A stretch of DNA of 64,000 bases from Toxonevra muliebris (lineage: Eukaryota > Arthropoda > Insecta > Diptera > Pallopteridae): contig OY829326.1 in NCBI GenBank assembly GCA_963691655.1, positions 148,384,998-148,448,997 on the forward strand, in the 5' to 3' direction. The position numbers and the translations under genes were made by a program. Under the pieces are notes generated by a model, which was not told the origin of the DNA, did no database searches, and saw only the letters and a list, made by a program, of their open reading frames with translations. The number at the start of each line of letters is the position of its first letter. The stretch's first letter is position 1. Shown in pieces: positions 9,690 to 22,900 of the stretch.

Positions 9690-12350
9690 TATAAAAAGCA
9701 GCTGCTATTAGTTCTCTAAGATTACAGTTTGTGTGCCTGAGCATTCGTATCGGTAGATTAATGTTTGGATAAAAAATTAAAAATTATTCTTTCATCCAAA
9801 TGTAAGTGAAATGATTAACGCTGCATATATCTTACAAGATTTAAAATCAGAAGCTGTTAAATATCCAATTAATAAGAATAATAATAGAAAAGAAATTTAT
9901 TTTTTATGAAGGATATTTTTCTTACATATTTGGATATTTTCTTTTTATAAAATAAATTTGAAAAAATAAAATAAATACTACTACTACTACTACTACTACT
10001 ATTGTCTGCAAATTTGAAGTTAAGTATTGAGTAAAGTTTTAATTTATTTTTTTTTATGGAAAATTCATTACCTTTTACAACATTCCAAAAATTAATCATA
10101 AAGTTTTTCATGACAACATACTGCAAATTTGCTAACTTACTGCAGTTGTAACAAATTGACAAACTAAAACAAATACACAGCTGCTGCAATCATCACAAAA
10201 AGCAATATGCCACAAAATGCATACATACATGCATGTAAATTTGTATGTAAATATATATATCTTCATATATATTTAACAAAAAACATGCACAGACAAATTA
10301 CACTTCAATTGTTATTTCGTTTAAAAAAAAAAAGGTATATAAAAATTGTATGCAATGAAATGCAGTAATTGCAACAAAATGTTGCCAACATGATAGTTAG
10401 AGCAAATGTTGCATACTTTCTCAAAGTAAGAAATGTAGATATGTAACATTTAATTTGTATATGTATAACTGCAGCTATATAGACACATACACACATTCAC
10501 AAACATGTGAATTCGTATGCAAATTAAAATTCAAACATCATTTGGCAGCAGCGCACACCTTAGCGTATACGCAACCTTCATTTACATATTCGTACATATG
10601 CGCAGCATTCAATAGATTTTCTTTTGTGATATTTAGCACATTTTGGTGGGTAGAAGACATTAATATTAGAAGAACTGTTAAGAAGAGGAAGAAGAATAAA
10701 TGGTGGAAGATAGGGAGTACAAAGAGCAAGAAGGAGAGCTGAAAATTTCTGATTACAAATGAAAATTGAAAATCTTAAGTATACACTGCAAAATGCTACA
10801 CTAAACTGAATACGATGAGAAAACTTTTGGCGTTGTTGAAAACTGCACACATACATATGTAGGTATACACATTTATGCTTGCATATATATAAGTGTAAGT
10901 AGACATGGTAATTTCTGGTTTGGGGTTTTAGGATATAAACGCGTTAGCTAAAGTCAAAATTGTCAGCTCAAGCTGTATGTCGTTGTGAATATTAATGAAA
11001 AGATCAAACGTCGGCACATACATACATTCAAACACTAACACATATGCAAATGCAACACAAATGAAACAAATACGTATATGCATATGGGTGAAATTAAATT
11101 GTGAATGTGTGTATGTTTGCGCAGATGAAGCTCAAAGATATTTAAGATATTACTGCAATGAAAATTAAAGCGATGGAATTTTTTTTTTGTTTAATTTATG
11201 TAAATGTAGCAAAGTGTTTACACATTTCCATTCGACATTTGTGATAATATCTTGTTGCATTTTTATAAATAAATGAAAAAATTAAATATTTTAAATATTT
11301 AAAAAAAAAAAATATGCAACAAATCTACTTAAAAATTCAATTATGCGACAAAAGAGATAAAAAATTTAATGCCAACATTAAAATGATTTAATTATTACAC
11401 ACAATAAAACTGCAAAAATATTGTGTTGCATGCATAGACACATACAGGCAACACACACAAATACAGCAACCACAAAGCTTTTTTTTTTTAAACAGCATGC
11501 AGTGAATGCGCGATGACTACAGCAAGATGAAATACCAGCAATTCCAAAAGTCAACAATTAACCGCAGCAACATCAACAATACAATGAAAATATGTCAATG
11601 AATGAATGTGAAACTAATAACTGAAATGTGATAGTGCGCTACGATTATATGGTATGATTTGGAGATGTTCTACTCAGCTCAGTATGATACAGAATATTAT
11701 TCAAGATGCAAAGCCGCCTCGATAGTCCAATGAATGAGTGCTAGACTGAAGTCACAGCTACTTCAAGAGTGACTCCCAGGCAAGCAAAATGCTGAAAATT
11801 CTGCTTCTACACTTTAATTGTCTTTTTTGTTGCCCCATTGAAATCTTTCAAAAGTATAACGTCGGCGTTCTGGCAGAATTCACTAAGTTAATTTTTTTTA
11901 TTTTCTGAGATGAAGTAAGTTTATGCAGTGCATGGTGCGCTACGAACACTGGCAAAACTTAAAAAGTCAACAGATTGATATACACATTAGTATGCGTTTT
12001 AACTGGATCATCAAAAATCTGATTAATACGGATCCAAAAAAAAAAAAAATTAATACAATTAAAATTAAAATTAAAGTGATTTCTTGCCATGAAAACTTTT
12101 TTATTCTGATACAAAATGAAATAAAATTAAAAACTTCAGTTTTATGGTCTGTATTCAATTACTTTGCACTTTTGATAACATTTAGTTTGCTTCAAGATAT
12201 GACTGCAAAACAACTTTATTTACTATTTAACTTTGAAAGTAGGTTAAAAGATCATATTTTAAAAAGAAGCTAAGAGTTATTTTCTGTCGGTAAATTAATT
12301 TAATCTTGTTGATTATTCTTCTTCTATCTTTCTATATCGATTCTTATATG
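9690..12350. other. Intergenic, no gene seen
   Basis: This is AT-rich DNA with microsatellites, including a (CTA)n run at about 9976-10002 and scattered ACATA tracts. A weak tRNA-like patch (GCCTCGATAGTCCAATGAAT) is at about 11708-11780. No open frame here resembles a protein I know. Confidence 0.5.
9976..10002 (+). repeat. (CTA)n microsatellite
   Basis: About nine uninterrupted trinucleotide units. Confidence 0.9.
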
Positions 12351-12359
12351 TATAGCAGC

Positions 12360-12900
12360 CTATACAATTAAATCAGACCAAACATCAAACTTAAATCCAA
12401 GGACGCTCTTATCAAATCCAAAACTTTAATACAAACCAATTAAAACTAAAAATCATGCTGGTATTCAGACAACAGATCATACAAAATTTAGACTGTTATT
12501 CAGACTTAACCTCAGCCTAAACTGCAGATCAAAAGCAGAAGAAATTTCAGACCGAAAATCAGACCAAAACTTAAACAAAAAATCAGACCAAAATTTAGAC
12601 TAAACAACTTTAGATCAAAAACAAATCAAAACTCTGATTAAAAGAAAAACCAAGCTCAGTGCGAAAATCAGGACAAAATTTAAATCAAACTTTGGGTCAA
12701 AAAAAGATCCATACTCTCAAATACAGCCGAAAAATTCAATCAATTTTCAAGCCAAAAACCATATTAAAATTACTACTAAACTTCAGATCAGAAACAAACC
12801 AAAGCTCAGACCAAAAATTAATCCGATTTTTTGACCAAAAATCAGACCTAAATTTAAACAAAAAGGAAACCAAATTCAAACCAAAAATGAAAGGGGCTAC
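12360..12900 (+). repeat. Degenerate tandem array, ATCAGACCAAAATTTA type
   Basis: Loose repeats of roughly 18-22 bases built on AATCAGACCAAAAWTTAAA. Individual copies carry many substitutions and indels. The reverse-complement version of the same motif forms the array at 17390-18430. The open frame at 12659-12955 is an accidental reading of the repeat. Confidence 0.7.
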
Positions 12901-15370
12901 AACCCTCAAAACCTTCCTCTGGATATGTCACTGTTCCCCGATAACGATGGAATAGTCTTGAAAATCTGTCAAGTTTAACTTAAATTATATATCTTGAAAG
13001 CTATTCCTCTCCAGCCTAAGTGTTAAGGTCAAGATATTATTATCTGTTTAGATTGTCAAGTCAACCTCAGAGTTCTTGACTCTTTTAAGGTTACCTTAAA
13101 ATAGAGATAGCAGCGAAGTTAACCAATTGGCAAGAAAGGCAACGTCCAAGCCATTTATTGGTGTTAAATCCGTTTTAGGAATAGGAACTCACTCTAAACA
13201 AAATTAGTTAAGGTAGGAGAAAAGAACAGCAGGTAATGAGATCAGATCACTAAACTTAACCAGTAAAATTCAATAATTGTGAATTATTATCAGTTTCCAT
13301 TCAAAACATACGTGACTAGTGTAAAAGAACACCTAAAAAACCTAACCATTGGTTCAGAGAGACCGTGAACCGCTGAACCAAACAAAACTACCAAATTTGC
13401 TTGATTGACATTCCTGATTTTGACGCCTCTATGTGAATTTAAACATCAATTGTCAGGCATAATTTTTATCGCTCCTTTTGATGAAATTTTTTACCTTTAA
13501 CTTCAGATCGTAAACAAAAACTTTGGTACAATTTTTAGGCCTTACGAAAGTTTTAAAGGGTTCCAATTGTAAATTATTGAATTTTATTAATTCGAAATTT
13601 AAAACATATCTGACCCTTAAACTATCATTCAAGGCGTGTAAGCATGTAACATCATCTATTCCCTTTCGTGTAGCATACAAATATATACAAAATTAACGTA
13701 TGAAAAAAATTTACTGATTTTGATGAAATAAACAAAATTAATGTGGAATAAAAAATAATAATAATAATAGTAATAAAAAAATAACAACAATACAACACAC
13801 AAAAATGCAAACAACAACAATTTATAAAATGTTAACAATTGATTAACAACAATTAGCCGCTTATTAAATTGCAACAACAACAATAAATTTTGCACGTATT
13901 AAAAAAAAACACAAAATACATCGGCACGGAATAAATGAAGCAATAAAAAGACAACAACAACAACAATACCAGCCAAACAAAAAAATTATAGCAAACATTT
14001 AAATTATAATTGTACGCAGAGCAATTATTTACGCATTGTGCGTATGTGTATGAGTGTGTGTGTGTGTGTGTTGAGATATTTTTTTATTAAAGCTTATCAG
14101 TGTTAAAGCTATACGCGCATATACATACATATACATGCATATATTATATGTATATACACGCACGCCTGAAAGTATGTATGAAGACACGTGCATGTATGTT
14201 GTTTTGTGTATATATGTGTGCTGCTGACAGTGTGACCGCGAAAGCCATTATGTCGTTCAAATACCGGAAATGCAATTTATAAAAAAATACACACAACATC
14301 AACAACAGCGGAAGTGGCAACGCCATAACAATGATGCCATTTGCAATCAAATACATACATATACATACACAAGCCGATACACATGTGCCACATTCTAAAT
14401 CACCCTGTATATATTATATGAATATACTCGCGCTACATGCAATTTGCATTTAATTGCATACATTATTTAAATTAGCTTTATTAATTGCATAGAATTTTAT
14501 TATTTAAGTTAATATTAAATAATTGCACATATACATATTTATGCATAAATTTATACACATATGAATGTATTTTTATCTATTTTTGTTATTGTTATTATTA
14601 TTGGTATGTGATTATATCACACAAAAGCCACTCTTTCATCATTCACATACTTACTATAGTTCATAAATTTTAAATGTTTACTAATTAAACACATATCCAC
14701 TTCCAGCTGTCGCTGATTTTACATTTCTATCTGCCATTCCACACTATATAAATCAGGCAAATATCACCCCAAACCGACCTCCTTTTAGAAACTAAACGTG
14801 TGAACATAGGCACACAATTACATATACATATATATTTATGTATGTATGCGCGCATTTCTGATAACAAGGATTTCATATGTGTGTGTGCCACCAACTTCGC
14901 GAACATTTGCATTTGAATTAATGAGCTTCATATTTAAATTAAATACCCAAATTGACGAATAAACAAAAGAGAATGGCGCCATGCTATTATTTTTATTTAA
15001 ATTAAAGTAATATATTGGTTTGTTTTTATAAACCTGTGTGGGTGTATGCGTGTGATATTTAATTCTTATTTTAAAGTAGGTACTAAAATTTTACGATTTT
15101 GTTTGCGATCTTGTATGCGAGGTGAAGCTCTTTGAAGCCTGTATTTAGTCAAACAGAGAATATTACAATATGGTGAATTCCAATTAAAATTATGAAGATT
15201 TTAGTATTTCGTTTGCTTTCTAGAGGTAGGTCTTCGAACTCACAGATCATTCATCTTCTCTGTGGTATAGATAATTTTTTAATGGCAGAAAAATCGTTTG
15301 AAAGTCATTCAAATTTAAGTAAGGAAACTACGGGTCTAGTTCTTTTGCCAAATAGTGCTCGGCTTAGTGC
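12900..15370. other. Intergenic, microsatellite-rich, no gene seen
   Basis: It contains AACAAC/AATAAT-rich DNA (13740-13990), a (TG)n run at about 14053-14071 and many ATACATAC tracts (14100-14560). I see no coding frame. Confidence 0.5.
14053..14071 (+). repeat. (TG)n microsatellite
   Basis: About nine dinucleotide units. Confidence 0.85.
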
Positions 15371-15377
15371 AGTTTTG

Positions 15378-15969
15378 TACACGGTGGGCAGGAAGCGACG
15401 ATAGGTTGCATAAAAATTTCGAAAAAAAAACTGATAGTAGGGGTGTATTTGTTGACGATTACAGGTGAAAAATCCGTTCGAAATGAAATCCTAGCTGCTC
15501 TGCTTTCAAAGATATCCATGTTTTACATATGGTAAGTGGATAAAGTAAGATGTCAAAATGAAAAGAGAACTTTAACACCAAATATCTTCTCAAAAATAGA
15601 TAGCTATAAACTTATTTTTACATCATTATAAAACTACATGAAATGTTGTTGAAATAGCCATAACATTATAAGGAGCCAAATTTAGCTCTGATTTTCTTTT
15701 ATAGTTTAATATTACTAAGTGACAATACGATGGTGTAAAAGCTTTAGCATCCAAAAGTACCACCTTTTTCTATAACAATTTAAGTGAATTCGTATTCTAT
15801 GATGAAAACAAGATTTTGTATGTAAAACATGGATATCTTTGAAAGAGGAGCAGCTAGAATTTCATTCCAAACGAATTTTTCACCTGTAATCGTCAAGAAA
15901 TATACCCCTACTTTCAGTTTTTGCCGACATTTTTATGCAACCTATCGTCGCTTCCTGTTCGCCGTGTGT
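15378..15969. mobile_element. Foldback/MITE-like element with ~150-bp inverted arms
   Basis: The left arm (15378-15529) and right arm (15819-15969) are inverted copies. Shared blocks include AGGAAGCGACGATAGGTTGC, GACGATTACAGGTGAAAAAT and CAAAGATATCCATGTTTTAC. The ~290-bp centre is AT-rich and non-coding. No clear target duplication was found. The open frames at both arms are by-products of the repeat. Confidence 0.8.
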
Positions 15970-15989
15970 AGGAGAGTTCAAGAAAGAAT

Positions 15990-16530
15990 GGTTTTAATTT
16001 TTTTTTTTATTGAATTGGTTTCCCGAATTTATACGAAATAAATTAAATTTTATCAAGTTTTTATAGTCAGAATACAAGTGTTAAGTCTTTAGTCTTCAAA
16101 AATTCCTTAATGTTACAAACCGAACTTTTGCCTCAGAATAATATTTTGTACCGTTGCACTATGGGTAAAATTATCACATTTTTTACCAAAACCTCAAAAC
16201 ACATTTTTCCGATAGGAAAATTTTGCGTGATTTCCAAAAATCTTATTTATTTGTTCGTGTCGACTCGGTCTACAGAGATAATGACAATATTGTATATAAG
16301 TACTATGCTGCTCCTCGACGTTCTGAAACCCGCTAGAAAATATATAAAGGGAATGAAAGAATCTATGAAAAAAGCGAACTCTGCAAAGTATTCATGTTAT
16401 TACGACATCTTATATTACTGCTTTGTGAAATTATTATTCAAAAAGTTTACTCAAAAAAAACGATGAACTTAAGTAAGGTAATTGCAAAAAAATGTTGCTA
16501 ATACGAAGGAAATAAGCTTTCTTTCTCTCT
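15990..16530. other. Intergenic with a doubtful open frame
   Basis: A 118-codon frame at 16110-16466 (+) has no recognisable motif and no upstream support. I treat it as chance. Confidence 0.4.
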
Positions 16531-16532
16531 TG

Positions 16533-16620
16533 CTTTCTTTCTTTCATAACTTGAGGCTTAGGTACAATAGATCCTATAGGTCGCAGTGCCTGACTTTCGA
16601 GTCATCGTTCCTTCAAATAA
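16533..16620 (+). repeat. SINE-like body, headless copy
   Basis: The block CATAACTTGAGGCTTAGG, then ACAATAGATCCTATAGGTC and GCAGTGCCTG, matches the body of the minus-strand repeat at 26880-27045, which carries a tRNA-like head. This copy lacks the head. Confidence 0.55.
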
Positions 16621-16639
16621 AAAGAATGCCTGCCATTTA

Positions 16640-17385
16640 GCGTAGTGACGTTTCAAAAACAAAACAAGTACGAGCCCATCGGGTTTGGAGTGTCTACTTT
16701 ACGAAAAGGGCATTGAAGATTTAAATTTTGAGGTTTTGGCCAGAAAAAGTGATCAATTCCCCTATAGTACGTTGTGAACTTCACTTTATTTTTATCCTTT
16801 TGTTACGATACCTTACTAAAATCCTCCATACAAAATCTTAAAAATCGATGGAAGAACTTTTCTTCAAATGATTACTACTTTTGTTTTTATGAGTGAAGTT
16901 TTTAAGTGAAGTGGTGATGTGTTTGGGAACTTTATCTTTTTTACCATTTATACTATGTATATTAAATACAAAGTAGTAAGTTGGAAACAAGGACGACGAA
17001 ACGAAATGGAAAAATTACAACTCCAAGTCTTTCTATAAAGATTTCACTGCAACGGAATTAAAACAAATTATCTTTTAAAATTATGTTCCGATTATTGATC
17101 GGAATTTGTTTTAGTACCTATGTATTTTTATAAAATAAAGTTATGTTTTCAAACAAATTTGTTATATATATTATTTCTATCAACAACTAAATTGATTGGA
17201 ATGAAGCACTGAACTCTCTATATATATATATTTTAAAATGAGGTCGGATATTTGAATCAATTCTGATTAGCCGCCATGCTGGGCGTGCCAATACAAAGCA
17301 CGTTACTGTGCAACTGGTTATTAAATATGTACATTCAGACTACTAAATTTCAGCCAGCTTATAAATGTCTTACTTTAAAAAGCTT
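16640..17385. other. Intergenic, no gene seen
   Basis: AT-rich DNA with a short (TA)n run near 17220-17230. No feature beyond that. Confidence 0.45.
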
Positions 17386-17389
17386 GATA

Positions 17390-18430
17390 ATGGTCTAGTT
17401 TTTGGATTGAAATTTTTACTGAATTTTAGTCTGATATTGGTTCAACTTTTCCGGTTTTGCCCGTTTTTGATCTAAATTCTGGTTTTATTGTAAGTCAGAA
17501 TTTTGTTTTATTTTAGTTTGAATTTTAATCTTAATATAACTTGAGTTTTAATCCATGTTTTGTCTCAATTTTGACTTGCTTTCCATCGTTTCCAGACCAG
17601 CGTTTGATCTGATTTCTGGTCTAAATTTTGATTTGCTTTTAATTTGTATTTGATCTACTTTTGTTGGAATTTTGGCCCGATTCCTGGTCCGAACATTGTT
17701 TTTTTTTCACCGGTTGTTGCCCGGTACCCGAAAGCGTGTACGGATCTCGTTGAAAATTAAAACGTATTGGCTTTTTGGACAAATTAAGATATATTTACAT
17801 TTTAAGTAATGTATAACAGACTTAAAGAACGTATTTAATTTTTCATAAAAATTAAGTGCTTGGTTATGAAGTCGTGATATTGTAAACTCAACACTAGGCC
17901 GATATTAATAGTGATATCGATGCTAAGAGTGATATGAATATATATTATAAAAATTCGTTTAAAGTACTATCCAAATTAATTGTTATCTTAATTTAATTTT
18001 TTTCGGATTTTTGTTTCGACCAAAAATTACCCAAAAAATAGATATGTATCAAATTGTTTCATCAAAATTTTTTCTCAAAGGAAATTAAAATTTCCTTCAA
18101 ATTGTTTTCTCAAAATAGATCATTTAACAATATAAATCCATCAGAATGTCATAATCAAGATTTTGATCTGAATTTGGTCTCATTTTGATCTAGATTTTTT
18201 ATCTGAATTTGGTTCTTTTCTTGGTTTGAACTTCGATCTGAAAAAAGTATTTGAATTTTGGTTTGAAATTTGGTCGAAATTTCCGACTAAATTTTAGTCT
18301 GAATTTTGGTCTCAGTTTTGTTCCAGTTATCTTTTAGTTTTTAACCTGTATTTGATAAAATTTTTGCACCAGTTTATGGTCTAGGTCTGGGTTTTGGTCG
18401 ATAGTGAGTCTGATATTTATCTTTTAATGT
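17390..18430 (-). repeat. Degenerate tandem array, inverted partner of 12360-12900
   Basis: Loose repeats of TTTTGGTCTGAATTTTGATY. Read on the minus strand they match the AATCAGACCAAAAT array at 12360-12900. The array is broken by unique DNA at about 17700-18140 and covers roughly 1 kb. Confidence 0.7.
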
Positions 18431-18439
18431 AGTAAAATC

Positions 18440-19010
18440 AGCCCCCGCCAAACCAAAATTCTAGAACACCCACTGGCCCTGTATAATTAATTTTTCTTAA
18501 ATTTGAGTGATCACTTCGTACAAAAAAAAAAAAAAAACAAATCCAGTACTTCCTTTTTATGTAGTTTTTACTATTCAAACAATAATTGTTTAAGGAATAA
18601 TAACAATAGGCTAAAAAATACATACCTACTTAGTTTATTGATTTATTTAATTTGACTATAAATATTTTATATTAATTAACATATTTATTTTAATCCTTAT
18701 TTTGTTTTTATACATTCATATGAATAGCACTTGTTAATAAATATAAAGTTATGTCCAACATCAAATGTTCAATTTAATTATGAGAAAAACTATGTATTAA
18801 GAATACCGTATTACATATGAACCAAACAAATTTTAAAAAGCGAACAGATTAAGGGCTTAAGGTTTTTCTGCACCACTTATTCTGTGCCAGACAGTGAAAA
18901 TTGTAAGTAGTTCGAATCAGAAAGTACTGATACATATTGTACTCAAATTGTGTATCGAAAGAAACGTATTATTTGAAAAAAGAATTAAAAAGAAAATACC
19001 TATATGAGCT
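18440..19010. other. Intergenic, no gene seen
   Basis: AT-rich DNA with a poly-A run near 18522-18536. Nothing else is recognised. Confidence 0.45.
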
Positions 19011-19013
19011 TGG

Positions 19014-19123
19014 AGTACATGAGAAGACACTGTGAGAGCTGACAACAACGTCTCTGCTCTTTAAATACTCCCGAACCCCATACGTTCATGTGAAAAAACT
19101 CTCACAGCGTCTGCTCAAGTACT
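19014..19123. repeat. Short hairpin element
   Basis: The left arm AGTACATGAGAAGACACTG (continuing TGAGAG, 19014-19038) pairs with the right arm at 19099-19123 with about three mismatches. The loop is ~60 bases. It may be a tiny MITE or a fragment of one. Confidence 0.6.
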
Positions 19124-19372
19124 TTATGGATATGAGTACCAAATTCTGTAAAAACATATAAATGGTATACTATTATAAATTAAACCTTGTTATATGGCTT
19201 ATTCTTATAATGAGTGTAGTTAAAAAGAACAACATATTAATATTAGCGCCATTTTGTCAAAATTTAACTTAATGCCTTTACAGCGTTGCATATTTCTGCA
19301 TAGTGTTGCATTTCTCATTCGTTTTTACGATACTATCCGATACACCGTCGATCAATAGTACGTTTTTATATA

Positions 19373-19898
19373 CAGTATAAATCAAGAGCAACAAATCTTG
19401 GCATACCATACTTATTACTTAAGTGGCACCCACCCACTCTATGTTTCGGGGTTTCGAAGTAGGTTTCAAGGAGTTAAGCCCGGATGGTAGTGACAACGCA
19501 TGAGAGAAATGAACCCTTCTCCATGCTAATCAATCTTTTAAACAACTTTAATGTGCGCTTCGAGTGGATTTCATGTTTAAATACTTCAAAAAATGACAAT
19601 TTCCACAATGGCTGATAAAGCATTTGGGTTTCCAGAGCGTCCCTATAGATTAGGTAGTCAATATTTAAATTTATTTCGTGGAAAGGATAAAGACCATGAA
19701 CAAAACAATTTATTTAATTGCAAAAAATTCCGCTGCCAGTGATTTTACAGAGCAATGTTTTAGTCGTCCTCCTTTGATTCATCTAATATTTAGGAACGAA
19801 TTTAATCTACTTTCTTTTAAATAAAAATTAAGAAAAGTCATAAAAACGTAATAAGTATGGTATGCCAAGTTTTGTTGCCTTTGATTTGCAGAGTACTG
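19373..19898. mobile_element. TA-flanked MITE with ~45-bp imperfect terminal inverted repeats
   Basis: The left end CAGTATAAATCAAGAGCAAC (then CTTGGCATACCATACTTATTA) matches the inverted right end CAGTACTCTGCAAATCAAAG (then the same CTTGGCATACCATACTTATTA block). TA lies immediately outside both ends (19371-19372 and 19899-19900). The CAGT start and TA duplication fit a Tc1/mariner-type non-autonomous element of 526 bp with no coding capacity. Confidence 0.82.
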
Positions 19899-19900
19899 TA

Positions 19901-22900
19901 GTTTTAGAACTTTTTTACTACTATTTTTTTATTATTTTTTTTGAAAATAAATTAAAAAATTTCTTGATAACAAATAATTAAAAATGGGCACTATTGACAT
20001 TGGATTAGAAGCGCTAAAAATTGCTAACGCATATGCCAAAAAAGTAATATTTGGGCAAGATAAACACAGACAAGTGATGAGAAAATGCTTAAAAATTAAC
20101 TTTAGTTAACTTTTTGCAAAATTTTGTGGGAAAATGAGAATGTTAAGAGTGACGAATGTTGCTATTAAGCAGTTTACTTCTCTTTTTTTTTACATACATT
20201 TTCAACAAAAGTGTACTATTTTACTGCTAAAAGGCAATTATTCTGAATAATCTTACAAAGGGAACACTTGTTTTATTTCATGATTCGGCATCGAAAGCCT
20301 AATCATTTTGTGATCGTGGTGATCAAATTTTGCTCTCTCGCGCTCTCTCTTAATTTTTCACGATCCTTTCAAGATCCCTCCCTTTGCGTTACTCTAAAAC
20401 TCAGAAAGTATACAAAAGGAATCAGTAAACCTTCCAGTAGCTTACCGGATAAAACGGTGCAAACAACAACTTATCTGTTTAAGTTTACTAAGTAAAATAA
20501 CATGCTGTATAGTGTAATTGAAACAAACAAAAAATTAAACAATATTTTTAATTCGTAATTATTTATGTAAAGCAACGAGTTCATCATCATGAAGATTATA
20601 ATTTTTGTTTGTGTATGTTAACTATGCTTTCGATTTTCATCGAATCAATATTCATTAATCTGCTTTTTATGCATGGGCATGAACAATGATTAAATTAAGA
20701 AAATATTATATAAAAATCACAAAACGGAAAAGGTCAATAACTTTAGTTTAAACAACATAGTTAATTTAAAAATATCTTAAATATCAATAAAAAGTTTTTG
20801 ATGCTATTATGAATTTGGAAAGTCTTTGCTTTTCTTTAATTTCCAGTTAATGATTAAAACTAAGTTCAGCTGATAAAATTTAATATGATTTTGTTAACTA
20901 AATTACGCGTATACTTACTACAAACAATTGTAATGGCTTAACTAATGTTACTTATTCCCAAATCGAAATCCTAGTTATTGGAATGACAGAGAGGGTTATA
21001 TGACAGAGGAACTCTATGTTCAACTTCTCTTGACAGAAATGATCGAATTTACCTTTATGTAGGTAATTCAACTCAGCACAATCTCTAACAATTCGAAACT
21101 AACGTAAGTAATTAATTAACGTCTTAGGAATGATAACTGCAATGAGTAAGTGAAACTAACAATTCTGAATACAATTAATAATAAATAATTGTAAATACTT
21201 TTAGTAAACCATAGTACTTTTCGCACCAAAATTAAGACAAAGTGTGAACAAAGATATATGTAAAAGAACTTACTGTTTCAGTGCACCGTTTACAAGAACG
21301 ACAACTCCAGGTTCTATGTTTTCGGTGTCCTAACTGTGCAAATAATATACAGAAGACTATTATTCAATAACTTCATCTTCTCCGGTCATAAATGTTGAAC
21401 CGATATGCAGTGGATCTATGAGTTACTCCTTTCCCAACCTAACCCTATAATTTATTGCTTAACTTCATGTTATTTCACATGAAAGAGTTAGATTTGTTTT
21501 ATACTTATTTCATAAGAAATTTAAAAAAAATTTGTTGAAAGTATTCAAAACTGACCATGAAAACTGACGGATTTTGAACCAGTGCTATCTGTAACATTGT
21601 AATCAGCGGCATCTGTTGGCACAGGTTCTTTTAATACAACCTGAGCAAAATTGGTAAGTGGAATTATAAATTTCAACTGAGTACAAGTTTTATACAAGTG
21701 AGGAAGCAATTTTCATCCAAGAATCATACTTCTTTAAAAGGGTTTCCTTATTAAGAAAATTATATGCCACACAGTCATATTATATAGGTATATATTTGAA
21801 ACATTCCTTCGACTAGATGTCACTCCCCCGAAATGGTTGTTTTTGGTTAAAAAGGCTAAAAAATAGAGAAAATTTATATTTTGCTTATAAGTTTCGTGAC
21901 ATTTTTTATTTTAAATTTGAAATCATTTATTGATCGAGTATAATTTTACTTACTTCTTCCTTCTATCAAAAGCAACTGACTCTTTGAAAACTTCTAAACC
22001 AACACAAAACCAGAAACTTAACTCCTTTATCAGTTGATATTCTGCAAAAACTAATGAATGACGAGTAAAAGCTCTTTGCCACCAATTTCAAATATCACTC
22101 AAAAATGATTCTGCGCATTAACAGCAACACTCTAAAGCCGGCAACTTGTTTTACTGCTGCCCCCCTCACACAACAAAAAACGTAAAAAGAAAAGTAAACA
22201 ACCATTACGACTCCAATATAACATGAGCTCTACCTGCACTGCCTCTACTGCTCGCTGGGACCCATAAGCTTCAATGTTTCAATTGCTCAAATTTAGTGGG
22301 TGGTGCCAAAATATATGCGATAAAGCACATACATTCATACAATTTTACTGTGCGTGGTTGTGTGTGCTTATGCCTTTTTGTTTTTTTTTTTTGTTTTTTT
22401 GTTTTTGTTGTGCTATGTATGCTCCATTGTCTCTTTATGAGCAGAAATGCTCCTGCTGGCCATTTTTCTTCGGCTGCCTTCGGGAGTAATCGCAAGCGCG
22501 CCCCCTTTGTCTTACATTATGTATTAGAAAATATCATATATTTTGAGTTACAACGACGGGATTGGAATAAATTAAAAGCACTGCAAAGTGTATATAGTCG
22601 TGTTACTTTCTTCGTTTTTTTTTTATTGTTTTTACTTGTTAACACATGAGACATAAGAGGAGCGTGGTAAATAATACATACCTATTTAGTTAGTTACTTT
22701 AGCACTTTGTCGTTTTCTTTTAGTCTTCTTTATGGGTACATATAACTACATATGGGGTCATGGGTCGTTCATATACTAAAACCACAAGAAAAAGGGCGTA
22801 AATCGCTGTTAATGTAATGTATATCTACTGTGGCGCTTAAGCTCAAACACCCTGTTTAAAAATGTCTTATTGATTATGTACAAAGTACGCAGCTTTTAAA

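Noticed and set aside
11706..11785. SINE or tRNA head
   Set aside because: It has an A-box-like start (GATAGTCCAATGAATGAGTG) but no B box. Too weak to list as a feature.
12659..12955. 98-codon open frame
   Set aside because: It is a translation of the degenerate AATCAGACCAAAAT array.
16110..16466. 118-codon open frame
   Set aside because: No known motif, biased AT-rich composition and no conserved neighbours. Not supported as a gene.
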